Of a stretch of DNA of 64,000 bases, positions 1 to 8,402 are shown piece by piece (positions within the stretch are counted from its first letter, which is position 1; every line of letters starts with the position of its first letter). This DNA comes from Fusicatenibacter sp. (lineage in GTDB: Bacteria > Bacillota > Clostridia > Lachnospirales > Lachnospiraceae). Under the pieces are notes generated by a model. It saw only the letters and a program-made list of their open reading frames with translations, had not been told where the DNA came from and made no database searches. A program made the translations under genes and the position numbers. The stretch lies in contig JALEOU010000042.1 in assembly GCA_022766945.1 (NCBI GenBank), positions 1-64,000 of the forward strand, given 5' to 3'.

Positions 1-47
1 TGCGTGATTACAGTATAAAGGAATGATCAGTTATTAGCCTGTCAGAG

Positions 48-130
48 TGGCTCTCAATCTCTGGATTTACTGGCTCTGAGGCACCGGAATGGTGGCTCTC
101 AAAGTCTGGACCGGTGGCTCAAAGGAGGCC
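48..130. mobile_element. Probable IS21-type insertion sequence end with periodic repeats
   Basis: Four direct copies of TGGCTC start at 48, 71, 93 and 115, a spacing of 22-23 bases, and most are followed by a CTGGA or CCGGAA half. No gene explains the pattern. IS21-family elements are known for several transposase-binding repeats of about two helical turns near each end, so this is probably the right end of such an element whose genes lie left of the window. No terminal CA dinucleotide or target duplication can be confirmed. A short ATG frame at 89-196 could be a fortuitous reading through the repeats. Confidence 0.4.
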
Positions 131-214
131 GGAATATTCACCAAGAAGAAGGAAGCCTTTGCAGAACTGGAAGGAAAAATTAGAATTTCATAAACATCAA
201 TACAGATATGATAA

Positions 215-247
215 AAGGGATGGTGTTGAACCATCCCTTCATTTTTT
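215..247. terminator. Intrinsic terminator, probably bidirectional
   Basis: A 9-bp perfect stem, AAGGGATGG (215-223) with CCATCCCTT (231-239), has a 7-base loop and is followed on the plus strand by C-A-TTTTTT. On the minus strand the stem is followed by TTTT, so it could also end the greA-lysS transcript, whose last gene stops about 115 bases away. Confidence 0.75.
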
Positions 248-360
248 ATCATATTTCATAACCCTTTTAACCCAACTTCATTTCAAATGGGTTATATATG
301 GGTTATTTTCTATTTCTCAGACCTTCAAAAATGCTGATTTTCCTTGTATTTTCAAGGGTT

Positions 361-1845
361 TTACTTCTCAATGGTCTTCATTGTGGGGAACAGAAGTACA
401 TCACGGATGGCTGCAGAATCGGTGAGCAGCATCACCATTCGATCGATTCCGAATCCGATTCCACCTGTCGGCGGCATACCAATCTCCAGCGCATTCAGGA
501 AGTCCTCGTCGGTGTGATTTGCTTCCTCATCACCCTGTGCCAGCAGTTCTTCCTGTGCGGCGAAGCGTTCTCTCTGATCGATGGGGTCATTTAGCTCAGA
601 ATAAGCGTTTGCCATCTCCCAGCCGTTCATAAAGAACTCGAAACGTTCTACATAATCCGGATTATCCGGTTTCTTCTTGGTCAGAGGAGAGATCTCCACC
701 GGGTGATCCATAACGAAGGTCGGCTGAATCATATGTTCTTCCGCGTAAGTCTCAAAGAACAGATTCAGAATATCTCCTTTCTTATGGCGCTCCTCGTATT
801 CAATGTGATGTTCTTTTGCCGCCTGGCGTGCTTCTTCGAGCGTATGAATTTCGTTGAAGTCAACACCGGAGTATTTCTTAACCGCATCCAGCATGGTAAT
901 GCGTTCGAACGGCTTTCCGAGATCCATCACCACACCATTGTAAGTAATGGTAGTGGTTCCGAGAACTTCCTGTGCCACATGACGATACAGATTTTCTGTA
1001 AGATCCATCATTCCATTATAGTCGGTATAGGCCTGGTACAGCTCCATCAGTGTAAATTCCGGATTGTGACGGGTATCAAGGCCCTCATTGCGGAATACAC
1101 GGCCGATCTCATAGACACGCTCCATGCCGCCTACGATCAGTCTCTTCAGGTACAACTCCAGAGAAATGCGGAGCTTGAAATCCTCGTCCAGCGCATTGAA
1201 ATGAGTCTCGAAAGGTCTTGCGGAAGCGCCTCCCGCATTTGCAACCAGCATCGGAGTCTCCACTTCCATGAAGCCCTGTCCGTTCAGATAGCTGCGGATG
1301 CTGCTAAGAATCCTGGAACGCTTGATGAAGGTATCTTTTACTTCCGGATTCATGATCAGATCCACGTATCTCTGACGATAGCGCAGATCTGTATTGGTCA
1401 GACCGTGGAATTTCTCCGGAAGAATCTGAAGGCTCTTGGACAGCAGAATCAGGCTGGTTACATGGATGGAAATTTCACCGGTTTTCGTCTTGAATACGGT
1501 ACCTTTGACACCAATGATATCACCGATATCCATCTTTTTAAATTCTTTGTAAGACTCTTCCCCGATATTGTCTCTTGCAACATAGCACTGAATAGTTCCC
1601 TGAAGATCCTGAATATTGCAGAAAGAAGCTTTGCCCATTACACGCTTTGACATCATACGTCCCGCAACGGATACTTCTTTTTCTTCCAGCTCCTCAAAGT
1701 TTTCCTTGATTTCCATGCTGTGATGGGTGACATCATACCTGGTGATTTCAAACGGATTTTTGCCGTTTTCCTGCAGTTCCGCAAGCTTCTCGCGGCGCAC
1801 CTTCAATAAATGATTAATGTCCTGTTCCTGTGTCTGCTGTGCCAA
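361..1845 (-). CDS. lysS: Lysyl-tRNA synthetase (class II)
   Basis: Charges tRNA-Lys with lysine in the cytoplasm using ATP. The 494-residue length is normal for the bacterial class II enzyme. The N-terminal part (about 60-150) is the OB-fold anticodon-binding domain. The catalytic domain follows, with motif 2 in the stretch [18 protein letters not shown] and motif 3 as [13 protein letters not shown] near the C-terminus. It is the second gene of a greA-lysS operon: greA stops 34 bases upstream and no promoter is visible between them. This pairing is common in Firmicutes. The start codon has a purine-rich AAGGGAGTGAAG site in front. Confidence 0.97.
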   Translation of the reverse strand: MAQQTQEQDINHLLKVRREKLAELQENGKNPFEITRYDVTHHSMEIKENFEELEEKEVSVAGRMMSKRVMGKASFCNIQDLQGTIQCYVARDNIGEESYKEFKKMDIGDIIGVKGTVFKTKTGEISIHVTSLILLSKSLQILPEKFHGLTNTDLRYRQRYVDLIMNPEVKDTFIKRSRILSSIRSYLNGQGFMEVETPMLVANAGGASARPFETHFNALDEDFKLRISLELYLKRLIVGGMERVYEIGRVFRNEGLDTRHNPEFTLMELYQAYTDYNGMMDLTENLYRHVAQEVLGTTTITYNGVVMDLGKPFERITMLDAVKKYSGVDFNEIHTLEEARQAAKEHHIEYEERHKKGDILNLFFETYAEEHMIQPTFVMDHPVEISPLTKKKPDNPDYVERFEFFMNGWEMANAYSELNDPIDQRERFAAQEELLAQGDEEANHTDEDFLNALEIGMPPTGGIGFGIDRMVMLLTDSAAIRDVLLFPTMKTIEK

Positions 1846-1879
1846 TCTTCTTCACTCCCTTTTCGTATTTTTTCGATAA

Positions 1880-2362
1880 TTAAATGTTTTTCTCAATGGA
1901 CAGTACTTTGTACTGCATCACGCCTGCCGGTGTCTCAACGTCTACGATATCACCTTTGTGAGCGCCAATGAGAGCTTTGCCTACCGGAGACTCATTGGAA
2001 ATCTTGCCTTCCAGGCTGTTTGCTTCTGTGGAACCAACAATCTGGAAATCCATCTCCTCATCAAATTCCATGTCGTACACTTTGACTTTGCAGCCTACAT
2101 TGATTTTATCGGCGTCTACTTCGTCTTCTACGACAACCTCTGCGTTTTTGAGGATTTTCTCAATCTCCTCGATTCTTGCCTCGATGTCGCGCTGCTCGTC
2201 TTTCGCTGCATCGTACTCAGCGTTCTCTGAGAGGTCGCCCTGCTCTCTGGCTTCCTTGATTTTGTCGGCAACCTCTTTCCGCCTGTTTACTTTGAGGTCG
2301 TGAAGTTCATCTTCCAGTTTCCTCAGTCCGGCATAGGTAAGAATGTTTTTCTTTTCTTCCAT
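1880..2362 (-). CDS. greA: Transcription elongation factor GreA
   Basis: Rescues backtracked RNA polymerase by stimulating cleavage of the nascent RNA. At 160 residues it has the family length. Residues about 8-75 form the charged N-terminal coiled coil, including the conserved tip sequence GDLSENAEYDAAK whose acidic residues act in the polymerase active site. Residues about 82-158 form the FKBP-like C-terminal domain, with the typical ISNESPVGKALIG segment. The start is preceded by AAGGGTG. The gene leads a greA-lysS operon driven by the consensus promoter at 2489-2517, giving a leader of about 120 bases. Confidence 0.97.
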   Translation of the reverse strand: MEEKKNILTYAGLRKLEDELHDLKVNRRKEVADKIKEAREQGDLSENAEYDAAKDEQRDIEARIEEIEKILKNAEVVVEDEVDADKINVGCKVKVYDMEFDEEMDFQIVGSTEANSLEGKISNESPVGKALIGAHKGDIVDVETPAGVMQYKVLSIEKNI

Positions 2363-2488
2363 TGTCTTGCACCCTTTCTTTCTATAAAATATGCGATATG
2401 CGAAATGATCTTCTTTCGTAGAGTAAGGGAAGCTGTTCCCGGAATATCTGGTCTGAGGGCAGACTTCACCTATCCTAACAATTCCAAT

Positions 2489-2517
2489 AGTATACTTGAA
2501 AAGAGAACGGATGTCAA
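2489..2517 (-). promoter_or_regulatory. Sigma-A promoter of greA-lysS
   Basis: On the minus strand TTGACA (2517-2512) and TATACT (2494-2489) are separated by exactly 17 bases. Transcription should start near 2482. The rest of the 2363-2607 gap holds only the untranslated leader and a 14-base sequence (2548-2561) repeated at 14217-14230. Confidence 0.85.
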
Positions 2518-2547
2518 GGAAAACACGTCCGCAATGGGAGCAACCAA

Positions 2548-2561
2548 CGTCAGGCTCATTC
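2548..2561. repeat. Short repeat shared with 14217-14230
   Basis: ACGTCAGGCTCATT occurs here and again at 14217-14230, in both cases in an intergenic gap between divergent genes and preceded by a CAA-ATGG-like stretch. At the second site GGCTCAT also pairs with ATGAGCC at 14197-14203. Its role is unknown. It may be a relic of a small repeat or a shared binding site. Confidence 0.4.
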
Positions 2562-2607
2562 GCTAACGGAAGGTGTTTTCATAATCAGGTGTGAGAAAGG
2601 AGCAGCA

Positions 2608-3224
2608 ATGAAGCTATTAAATTTCGGATCTCTGAACATTGACAAAGTATATCGGCTTCCCCATTTCGTGAAGCCGGGGGAGACGATTTCCTCCCGCAGC
2701 TATCAGTGCTTTTCCGGTGGAAAAGGATTGAATCAGTCGCTTGCGGCAGCGCGTGCCGGATGTGAGGTGTATCATGCCGGAACGGTGTTACCGGACATGC
2801 ACTGATTCAGGTGGCGGACTCCGGGGAAAACAGTATTATATTATTTGGCGGAAGCAATTATGAAAACGATTCGTACTATATGGATCAGGTGCTGGAACAG
2901 TTCGGAGAGGGTGATTTGCTGATTCTGCAAAAGAGCATTAAGGAAGGGCATGAAATCAGATACAACACCTTTGGAGAAATAGCAGCAGATTTACAGCTTG
3001 ACAGAATCAGTATGAAGGATGCGCTGTTCCTGAAAAAGCGTAAGGCCAAGCTGAGGGAATATGAGAATGTGAAGAAGGCAAATCTGAATGGTGTGTTTGC
3101 GAGTAATGAGAAAAAGAATGCTCCGGAAGGGAATCTGGAAGAAAAATTCGGATTTGAGGCAACGGTAGTATTGAGCGATGCGGTTGATTCGAAAGATTCA
3201 ATGAGTTCGAAAAATACAATGTAG
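2608..3224 (+). pseudogene. Decayed chimeric ribokinase (PfkB family)
   Basis: The first frame (2608-2805) reads as a ribokinase N-terminus: NFGSLNIDKVYRLPHFVKPG followed by the substrate-binding FSGGKGLNQSLAAARAG, with a good ribosome site (GAAAGGAGCAGCA). It stops after the residues GTVLPDMH. In another frame the protein resumes immediately as GHALIQVADSGENSIILFGG and runs to GDLLILQ, which belong to the middle of the same family. About 40 residues are missing between the two pieces, along with a frame change. After LILQ the frame continues to 3224 with a lysine-rich stretch (about 95 residues, including NTFGEIAADLQLDRISM) that is not ribokinase and that I do not recognise. The catalytic C-terminal half (GAGD motif) is absent, so no kinase can be made. 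The structure suggests at least two deletion or insertion junctions. Confidence 0.75.
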
Positions 3225-3291
3225 ATTTGTTCAGCCAATATCTGTAATAGCAGTCAAATGGGCCAAGGGAACAGTAACAAATGGAAAATCG

Positions 3292-3320
3292 TTGACAGAA
3301 AATTACATCAATGCTATAAT
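3292..3320 (+). promoter_or_regulatory. Consensus sigma-A promoter of the thiazole operon
   Basis: TTGACA (3292-3297) and TATAAT (3315-3320) are both perfect consensus hexamers with a 17-base spacer. Transcription should begin near 3327, just before the GTATGG repeat of the leader. Such a strong promoter makes sense if output is set downstream by the attenuator-like leader. Confidence 0.9.
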
Positions 3321-3330
3321 TATTTGCAGA

Positions 3331-3390
3331 GTATGGAAGCCATACGAAGGGGTACACCACCGCGGGTGTATTTTTTCGTATGGCTTTTTC
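3331..3390 (+). promoter_or_regulatory. Attenuator-like leader of thiS with competing hairpins
   Basis: AGCCATACGAA (3338-3348) pairs perfectly with TTCGTATGGCT (3375-3385) and is followed by TTTTC, forming a terminator-like stem. Inside it TACACC (3353-3358) pairs with GGTGTA (3365-3370). The segment CCATAC (3340-3345) can instead pair with the upstream GTATGG (3331-3336) across a 3-base loop, which would disrupt the terminator stem. The two folds are mutually exclusive. None of the conserved TPP riboswitch blocks (CTGAGA, ACCTGA) is present. The DNA palindrome GTATGG-AAG-CCATAC near the start site could alternatively be a protein operator. Confidence 0.65.
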
Positions 3391-3423
3391 TTGTTGTTTT
3401 ACAGTGAATAAGGAGGTGTATTT

Positions 3424-3618
3424 ATGATTCGAATCAATGGAGAGGAGCTGGAGCTGGATCAGATTTCTTTGAAAGAGTATCTGGACGGAAATGGTTATGA
3501 CGCCAGACGAATCGCGGTGGAATGTAATGAAACGATTGTGCCGAAATCACAGTTTGATCGTTTTCTTTTGCATGCCGGCGATGTGGTTGAGATTGTCAGT
3601 TTTGTTGGCGGAGGCTGA
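3424..3618 (+). CDS. thiS: Sulfur carrier protein ThiS
   Basis: Small ubiquitin-like carrier (64 residues, the family length) that delivers sulfur for the thiazole ring of thiamine. The C-terminus ends in Gly-Gly-Gly after SFV, supplying the diglycine tail that ThiF adenylates and that becomes the thiocarboxylate used by ThiG. The start follows an AAGGAGGTG site by a few bases. It is first in a thiS-thiG-thiH-thiF operon and lies directly behind the attenuator-like leader. Confidence 0.95.
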   Translation: MIRINGEELELDQISLKEYLDGNGYDARRIAVECNETIVPKSQFDRFLLHAGDVVEIVSFVGGG

Positions 3619-3646
3619 AAAGGGAAACATAAAAGGGGTAGGAAAT

Positions 3647-4417
3647 ATGAAGAATGATACATTTAAACTTGGCGGAAAGGAATTTTCCTCCAGATTTATT
3701 CTCGGCTCGGGGAAGTATTCTCTTGAGCTGATCAAGGCGGCTGTGGAAAATGCAGGTGCAGAGATTATTACACTGGCAGTCCGCAGAACAAACACAAAGG
3801 ATACCGAAAATATTCTTGATTATATACCGGACAATGTAACGCTGCTGCCGAATACTTCCGGTGCGCGAGATGCTGCGGAGGCGGTTCGGATTGCCAGAAT
3901 GGCAAGAGAGCTTGGCTGCGGTAATTTTGTCAAGATTGAGATTATGAAAGACGGCAAATATCTGCTTCCGGACAATGTGGAGACGGTCAAAGCTACGCAG
4001 ATCCTGTCAGATGAGGGGTTTGTTGTACTTCCCTATATGTATCCGGATCTGTATACAGCCCGTGATCTTCAAAGAGCAGGTGCGGCAGCGGTGATGCCGC
4101 TGGCATCTCCGATCGGTTCCAATAAAGGACTTGCAACGAAAGAATTCATCCAGATTCTCATCGATGAGATTGATCTGCCGATTATTGTGGATGCCGGGAT
4201 TGGAAAACCATCGCAGGCATGTGAAGCCATGGAGATGGGCGCGGCAGCCATCATGTCCAACACAGCAATTGCGACAGCGCGCGATATCCCTGCGATGGCA
4301 GGCGCGTTTAAGGATGCGATTAACGCCGGAAGAAGAGCCTACCTTGCCGGTCTTGGGCGTGTGCTGGAGCGGGGAGCCGAGGCTTCGGATCCATTGACTG
4401 GATTTTTACGGGATTAG
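3647..4417 (+). CDS. thiG: Thiazole synthase ThiG
   Basis: Condenses deoxyxylulose 5-phosphate, the sulfur on ThiS-thiocarboxylate and dehydroglycine into the thiazole phosphate. With the ATG at 3647 the protein has 256 residues. The open frame extends upstream over thiS, but the 3647 start has a ribosome site (AAAAGGGGTAGG) and places Lys96 in NFVKIEI exactly where the Schiff-base lysine of Bacillus ThiG lies. The TIM-barrel phosphate-binding loops are visible as [11 protein letters not shown] and [11 protein letters not shown]. It lies 28 bases after thiS and 12 before thiH. Confidence 0.96.
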   Translation: MKNDTFKLGGKEFSSRFILGSGKYSLELIKAAVENAGAEIITLAVRRTNTKDTENILDYIPDNVTLLPNTSGARDAAEAVRIARMARELGCGNFVKIEIMKDGKYLLPDNVETVKATQILSDEGFVVLPYMYPDLYTARDLQRAGAAAVMPLASPIGSNKGLATKEFIQILIDEIDLPIIVDAGIGKPSQACEAMEMGAAAIMSNTAIATARDIPAMAGAFKDAINAGRRAYLAGLGRVLERGAEASDPLTGFLRD

Positions 4418-4429
4418 GGGTGATTGGAT

Positions 4430-5683
4430 ATGGCAGAAAATCTATTTTTTGTCGATTCGGAGAAATTGAGCGAAAAAGCACTGGAGAAGAAGCATCGTCT
4501 GGAACAGGACCCATCCAGCCGCCGTGATCATATGGCTTATATGGAAGGGATGGAGCGGATTGATTCCACAATCCGTGACAAGGTAATCGCTGAGATGAAT
4601 CAGTACGATTATGAGAAATATACGGATGCGGATGTGAGAAGAGCGCTGAACAGTGAACGCTGCACGGTGGAAGATTTGAAAGCACTGCTTTCTCCGGCAG
4701 CGCTTCCCTATCTGGAGCAGATGGCGCGAAAGGCGAAGACGGAGACCAGCAAGCATTTTGGCAATACGGTCTATCTCTTCACACCCCTGTATATCGCCAA
4801 TTACTGCGAGAATTACTGTATTTACTGCGGATTTAACTGTTACAATGATATTCGCCGCAAGAAATTATCTTATGAAGAAATCGAAAAGGAGATGCGGGTC
4901 ATTGCCGATTCGGGCATTGAGGAAATCCTGATACTGACGGGAGAGAGCCGAACAAAGAGTGATGTAACGTATATTGGAGAAGCCTGTAAGCTGGCTGCAA
5001 AGTATTTCAGAAATGTGGGACTGGAAATTTATCCGGTGAATACAGAGGAATACCGGTACCTTCACGAATGCGGCGCAGATTACGTGACGGTATTTCAGGA
5101 GACCTACGATTCCGATAAATACGAAACCTTACATTTGCTTGGACATAAGAGAGTGTTTCCTTACCGGTTTGATGCGCAGGAGAGAGCGCTGATGGGAGGA
5201 ATGAGGGGAGTTGGATTTTCTGCGCTTCTCGGTCTTTCCGATTTCAGAAAGGACGCACTGGCAAGTGCGCTCCATGTGTACTATCTGCAGAGAAAATATC
5301 CCCAGGCGGAATACTCGTTATCCTGTCCGAGACTTCGGCCGATCATTAACAATGACCGGATCAATCCTCTGGATGTGCATGAAAAGGAACTGTGTCAGAT
5401 CCTCTGCGCATACCGGATTTTTCTGCCGTTCGTGGGAATCACAGTTTCCTCCAGAGAGCAGAAGCATTTCCGTGACGGCATTATCAAAATCGCAGCCACC
5501 AAGGTTTCGGCAGGCGTTTCCACCGGAATCGGCGACCACGAAAGCAAATACAAGGGGGAAGAAACGACTGATGGCGGTGATGAGCAGTTTGAGATTTCCG
5601 ATGGCAGGAGTTTCGACGAGATGTACCGTGATGTGACCGGTGAAGGGCTGCAGCCGGTGCTGAATGATTACGTGTACGTATAA
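4430..5683 (+). CDS. thiH: 2-iminoacetate synthase ThiH (tyrosine lyase)
   Basis: Radical SAM enzyme that cleaves tyrosine to dehydroglycine (2-iminoacetate) and p-cresol for thiazole formation. This is the oxygen-sensitive route used by anaerobes in place of ThiO. The cluster motif is Cys126-x3-Cys130-x2-Cys133 in NYCENYCIYCGF. A TTG at 4424 could extend the frame by two codons, but the ATG at 4430 sits well behind AGGGGTG and gives 417 residues. The C-terminal BATS-type domain ends with GLQPVLNDYV. Fourth-gene thiF begins 14 bases downstream. Confidence 0.95.
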   Translation: MAENLFFVDSEKLSEKALEKKHRLEQDPSSRRDHMAYMEGMERIDSTIRDKVIAEMNQYDYEKYTDADVRRALNSERCTVEDLKALLSPAALPYLEQMARKAKTETSKHFGNTVYLFTPLYIANYCENYCIYCGFNCYNDIRRKKLSYEEIEKEMRVIADSGIEEILILTGESRTKSDVTYIGEACKLAAKYFRNVGLEIYPVNTEEYRYLHECGADYVTVFQETYDSDKYETLHLLGHKRVFPYRFDAQERALMGGMRGVGFSALLGLSDFRKDALASALHVYYLQRKYPQAEYSLSCPRLRPIINNDRINPLDVHEKELCQILCAYRIFLPFVGITVSSREQKHFRDGIIKIAATKVSAGVSTGIGDHESKYKGEETTDGGDEQFEISDGRSFDEMYRDVTGEGLQPVLNDYVYV

Positions 5684-5697
5684 AGAGGCATAAGAGT

Positions 5698-6567
5698 ATG
5701 AAGCTGACATTAGATGAAATCAAAGGTCTGGAAGGTGGTTTTGCAGCCTGGCTGTGGGAAAATGCAAGTGAAGAGGAGCGCTACGAACGGCAGATCATAC
5801 TTCCGGAAGTGGGGATGGAAGGTCAGGAGAAGCTGAAACAGGCAAAAGTCCTGCTGATAGGAGCCGGAGGCCTTGGATCTCCCTGCGCGCTTTATCTTGC
5901 GGGAGCCGGGGTTGGAACAATTGGGATCGCTGATGGTGACGTGGTCAGTCTGTCAAATCTCCACAGGCAGATTCTGCACACGATGGCGGGGATCGGACAG
6001 AACAAAGCAAAATCAGCCCAAAAAAATCTGCAGAAATTAAATCCTTCCGTTCAGATAGAGACGTACCCATACCGGATCACACCGGAAAATATTGGGAACC
6101 TGATCAGCGGTTATGATTTTGTGATCGATGGAGCAGATAATTTTGAAACAAAATTTCTGATCAATGATGCCTGTGTCCTTCAGGGGAAACCGTTCTGTCA
6201 TGCGGGCGTTCTTCGCTTTGAGGGACAGGTGATGACCTATGTGCCTGGGAAGGGACCGTGCTGCCGCTGTATTTTCGGAGAGATTCCGGAACGGGGAAGC
6301 ATACCAAACTGCAGCCAGGCAGGGGTGATCGGGGCTGCTGCGGGGGTGATTGGATGTATCCAGGCATTGGAGGCAATCAAATATTTACTGTCTGTCGGCG
6401 AACTTCTTACAGGAAAGATGTATGTGTTTGACGGACTTACGATGAAGAGCCGTGTCGTCCGTTTTCCGAATCCGTCAGAAGACTGTCGGGTGTGCGGACC
6501 GAAGAAAGACATCGTTGACGTCCGGCTGAATCACAGAGAATACGAAAGACAGGACACAGTATGCTGA
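5698..6567 (+). CDS. thiF: ThiS adenylyltransferase ThiF (E1-like)
   Basis: Adenylates the ThiS C-terminus so that it can accept sulfur. The E1/MoeB/ThiF fold is clear: nucleotide loop GAGGLGSP at 55-62, SLSNLHRQ at 84-91, the Asp147 of DGADNF, and two zinc-binding CxxC pairs (Cys188/Cys191 and Cys263/Cys266). It has 289 residues, with about 28 extra N-terminal residues before the usual YERQIILPE start. That N-terminal region has no recognised domain. As the last gene of the operon it completes the thiazole branch. No thiE, thiC or thiD follows, so the pyrimidine branch and coupling must be elsewhere. Confidence 0.93.
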   Translation: MKLTLDEIKGLEGGFAAWLWENASEEERYERQIILPEVGMEGQEKLKQAKVLLIGAGGLGSPCALYLAGAGVGTIGIADGDVVSLSNLHRQILHTMAGIGQNKAKSAQKNLQKLNPSVQIETYPYRITPENIGNLISGYDFVIDGADNFETKFLINDACVLQGKPFCHAGVLRFEGQVMTYVPGKGPCCRCIFGEIPERGSIPNCSQAGVIGAAAGVIGCIQALEAIKYLLSVGELLTGKMYVFDGLTMKSRVVRFPNPSEDCRVCGPKKDIVDVRLNHREYERQDTVC

Positions 6568-6666
6568 GAAAGGTTTTGTCAGGTGGAGTCCAATTTTCCT
6601 TGCCAACCATCTACGGGATGGAGGTGCATACATAAAATAAAGTTTCCTTTGCAGTGAAATTTACTC

Positions 6667-6697
6667 TTGCCCGGTAGTAACTACCGGGTTATATAAT
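6667..6697 (+). promoter_or_regulatory. MerR-type promoter and operator of the aldo/keto reductase
   Basis: TTGCCC (6667-6672) and a consensus TATAAT (6692-6697) are 19 bases apart rather than 17. The spacer is filled by a perfect palindrome: CCCGGTAG (6670-6677), TAA, CTACCGGG (6681-6688). A 19-base spacer containing the operator is the hallmark of MerR-family activators, which twist the DNA to align the two boxes. No merR gene is in the window. The rest of 6568-6666 shows nothing. Confidence 0.7.
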
Positions 6698-6749
6698 TGT
6701 ATTGTAGCATTTGGGAAAAGTCCATGCCAGACGAAAAGGAGTATTAGTT

Positions 6750-7598
6750 ATGTCTATCATTATTCTTAACAACGGTGTCGAAATGCCTCAGCTGGGCTAC
6801 GGCACCATCATGCAGTTTGGTGACCAGATCATCAACAACGTAGCTTTCGCCCTTAACAACGGCTATAAGCTCATCGACACAGCCAACCGTTACGACAACG
6901 AGGCTGAAGTCGGCCAGGGCCTTAAGAAGTCCGGACTTAAGCGTGAGGATTATTTTCTTGAGACAAAGCTTGGTCCCACACTTTACGAGAATGAGGGCGC
7001 CATCGACGATACCCTCAAGCGCCTGGGTGTGGACTACCTCGACGCTATGATCCTTCATCACCCGGTAAACAATTACATCTACGCCTACAAGATGCTGGAG
7101 AAGGCCTACAAAGCCGGCAAGATCCGCGCCATCGGCATCTCTAATTTCCCGGTGGAGAAGATCCGTGAAGTAGTCGAAAAGTGCGACGTCGTCCCGGCCT
7201 TCATGCAGGTGGAATGCCACCCATATTTCCCTGCTGAGATTGTAAAGCCGACCTGCGATGAGCTTGGCATCAAGCTGCAGGCATGGTTTCCTCTGGGTCA
7301 CGGCAACGCAAATCTTATCAACGATCCTGTAATCAAAACGCTTGCTGAGAAGTACGGTAAGACCACAGCTCAGGTCATCCTTCGCTGGCATGTACAGATG
7401 GGCTTTGGCTTTGTACCGGGCAGCAAATCCCATGTCCACATCAGGGAGAACGCCGAGATCTTCGACTTTGCTCTCATGCATGAGGAGATGGAACTCATTG
7501 CCACTCTCAATAAGCATGAGCCATTCTACAAGGTCACACCAGAGTCGCTTCAGAGACTGGCCACAACAAAGTGTAAATTTGAAGAATACAGTTCTTAA
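6750..7598 (+). CDS. Aldo/keto reductase
   Basis: NADPH-dependent reductase of aldehydes or ketones, cytoplasmic. With the ATG at 6750 behind AAAAGGAG it has 282 residues, typical of the AKR5 branch. The catalytic tetrad is visible: Asp43, Tyr48, Lys73 and His103, within IDTANRYDN, ETKLG and LHHP. The cofactor-binding end has VPGSKSHVHIRENAEIFDF. Codon use differs from neighbours, with many CTT, AAC, GAC and ATC codons, which suggests it was acquired. The MerR-type promoter upstream suggests induction by an electrophile or aldehyde stress, together with the flavin reductase that follows. The substrate cannot be named. Confidence 0.9.
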   Translation: MSIIILNNGVEMPQLGYGTIMQFGDQIINNVAFALNNGYKLIDTANRYDNEAEVGQGLKKSGLKREDYFLETKLGPTLYENEGAIDDTLKRLGVDYLDAMILHHPVNNYIYAYKMLEKAYKAGKIRAIGISNFPVEKIREVVEKCDVVPAFMQVECHPYFPAEIVKPTCDELGIKLQAWFPLGHGNANLINDPVIKTLAEKYGKTTAQVILRWHVQMGFGFVPGSKSHVHIRENAEIFDFALMHEEMELIATLNKHEPFYKVTPESLQRLATTKCKFEEYSS

Positions 7599-7704
7599 AG
7601 CTGTCATCGGAAATTCAATACTGGCATCCACTGCACCGGATGCAGGGATTCAAAGAAAAACGTGACCAATACTTTTGAACGAAAATAAGCAGGAGGAATA
7701 TAGC

Positions 7705-8322
7705 ATGAAAGTAATTCTTATTAACGGAAGTCCAAATTCAAAAGGATGCACTTACACCGCGCTCAGTGAAGTCGCCGCTTCTCTAAATGCGGAGGGTGTC
7801 GAGACTGAGATTATCCATGTTGGCAACAAAGATATTCGTGGCTGCATCGGGTGCCGCAAGTGCAAGCAGACCGGCAAGTGTGTCTTCAACGATATTGTCA
7901 ATGAGGTATCGCCCAAATTTGCAGAGTGCGACGGAATTGTGCTTGGCTCTCCGGTCTACTTTGCAAGCGCTAACGGAAGCCTCGTCAGCTTTGCCGACCG
8001 CCTCTTCTACAGCACACCGGGCAGTAAGAGGATGAAAGTTGGTGCAGCAGTAGTCTCTGCACGACGCGGCGGCAACTCAGCCACCTTTGATGAGCTGAAC
8101 AAGTACTTCACCATCTCTGAGATGCCTGTGGTCTCATCCGGTTACTGGAACATGGTGCACGGCTACACCCCGGAGGACGTCTACGCTGACAAAGAGGGTA
8201 TATGGACAATGCACACCCTTGGCAAAAACATGGCCTTTCTCATGAAGGGTATTGCTCTCGCCAGGGAGAAGTACGGACTCCCTGAAACAGAGAAGAGAGA
8301 ATTTACAAACTTTATTCGCTGA
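7705..8322 (+). CDS. NADPH-dependent FMN reductase / iron-sulfur flavoprotein-like protein
   Basis: Flavodoxin-fold oxidoreductase of 205 residues. The FMN phosphate loop is LINGSPNSKGCT at the N-terminus, followed by GCIGCRKCKQTGKC, a four-cysteine segment like that of iron-sulfur flavoproteins, and GSPVYFASANG near residue 90. The ATG at 7705 sits behind AGGAGGAATATAGC. It lies 106 bases after the aldo/keto reductase, shares its unusual codon use and is probably co-transcribed from the MerR-type promoter. Whether it carries a cluster, and what it reduces, cannot be told from sequence. Confidence 0.85.
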   Translation: MKVILINGSPNSKGCTYTALSEVAASLNAEGVETEIIHVGNKDIRGCIGCRKCKQTGKCVFNDIVNEVSPKFAECDGIVLGSPVYFASANGSLVSFADRLFYSTPGSKRMKVGAAVVSARRGGNSATFDELNKYFTISEMPVVSSGYWNMVHGYTPEDVYADKEGIWTMHTLGKNMAFLMKGIALAREKYGLPETEKREFTNFIR

Positions 8323-8402
8323 TTTGGAGAATATTCAGAAGGCAAAACGATCGGATACATGCTGTTTGGGTTTTATCAACAGAACAAACGATAGTACAGT
8401 TG

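Noticed and set aside
114-425. Plus-strand frame at the left edge
   Set aside because: Runs through the repeats, the terminator hairpin and the antisense of lysS, with no ribosome site.
703-1650. Long plus-strand frame opposite lysS
   Set aside because: Antisense shadow of a firmly identified gene; no ribosome site and no recognisable domain.
3327-3420. TPP riboswitch before thiS
   Set aside because: The conserved CTGAGA and ACCTGA blocks are absent and the region is too short for the aptamer; only the competing hairpins are seen.
6744-7631. 295-codon minus-strand frame opposite the aldo/keto reductase
   Set aside because: Arises from the codon bias of the real gene; sequence matches no family and the plus frame has all catalytic residues.
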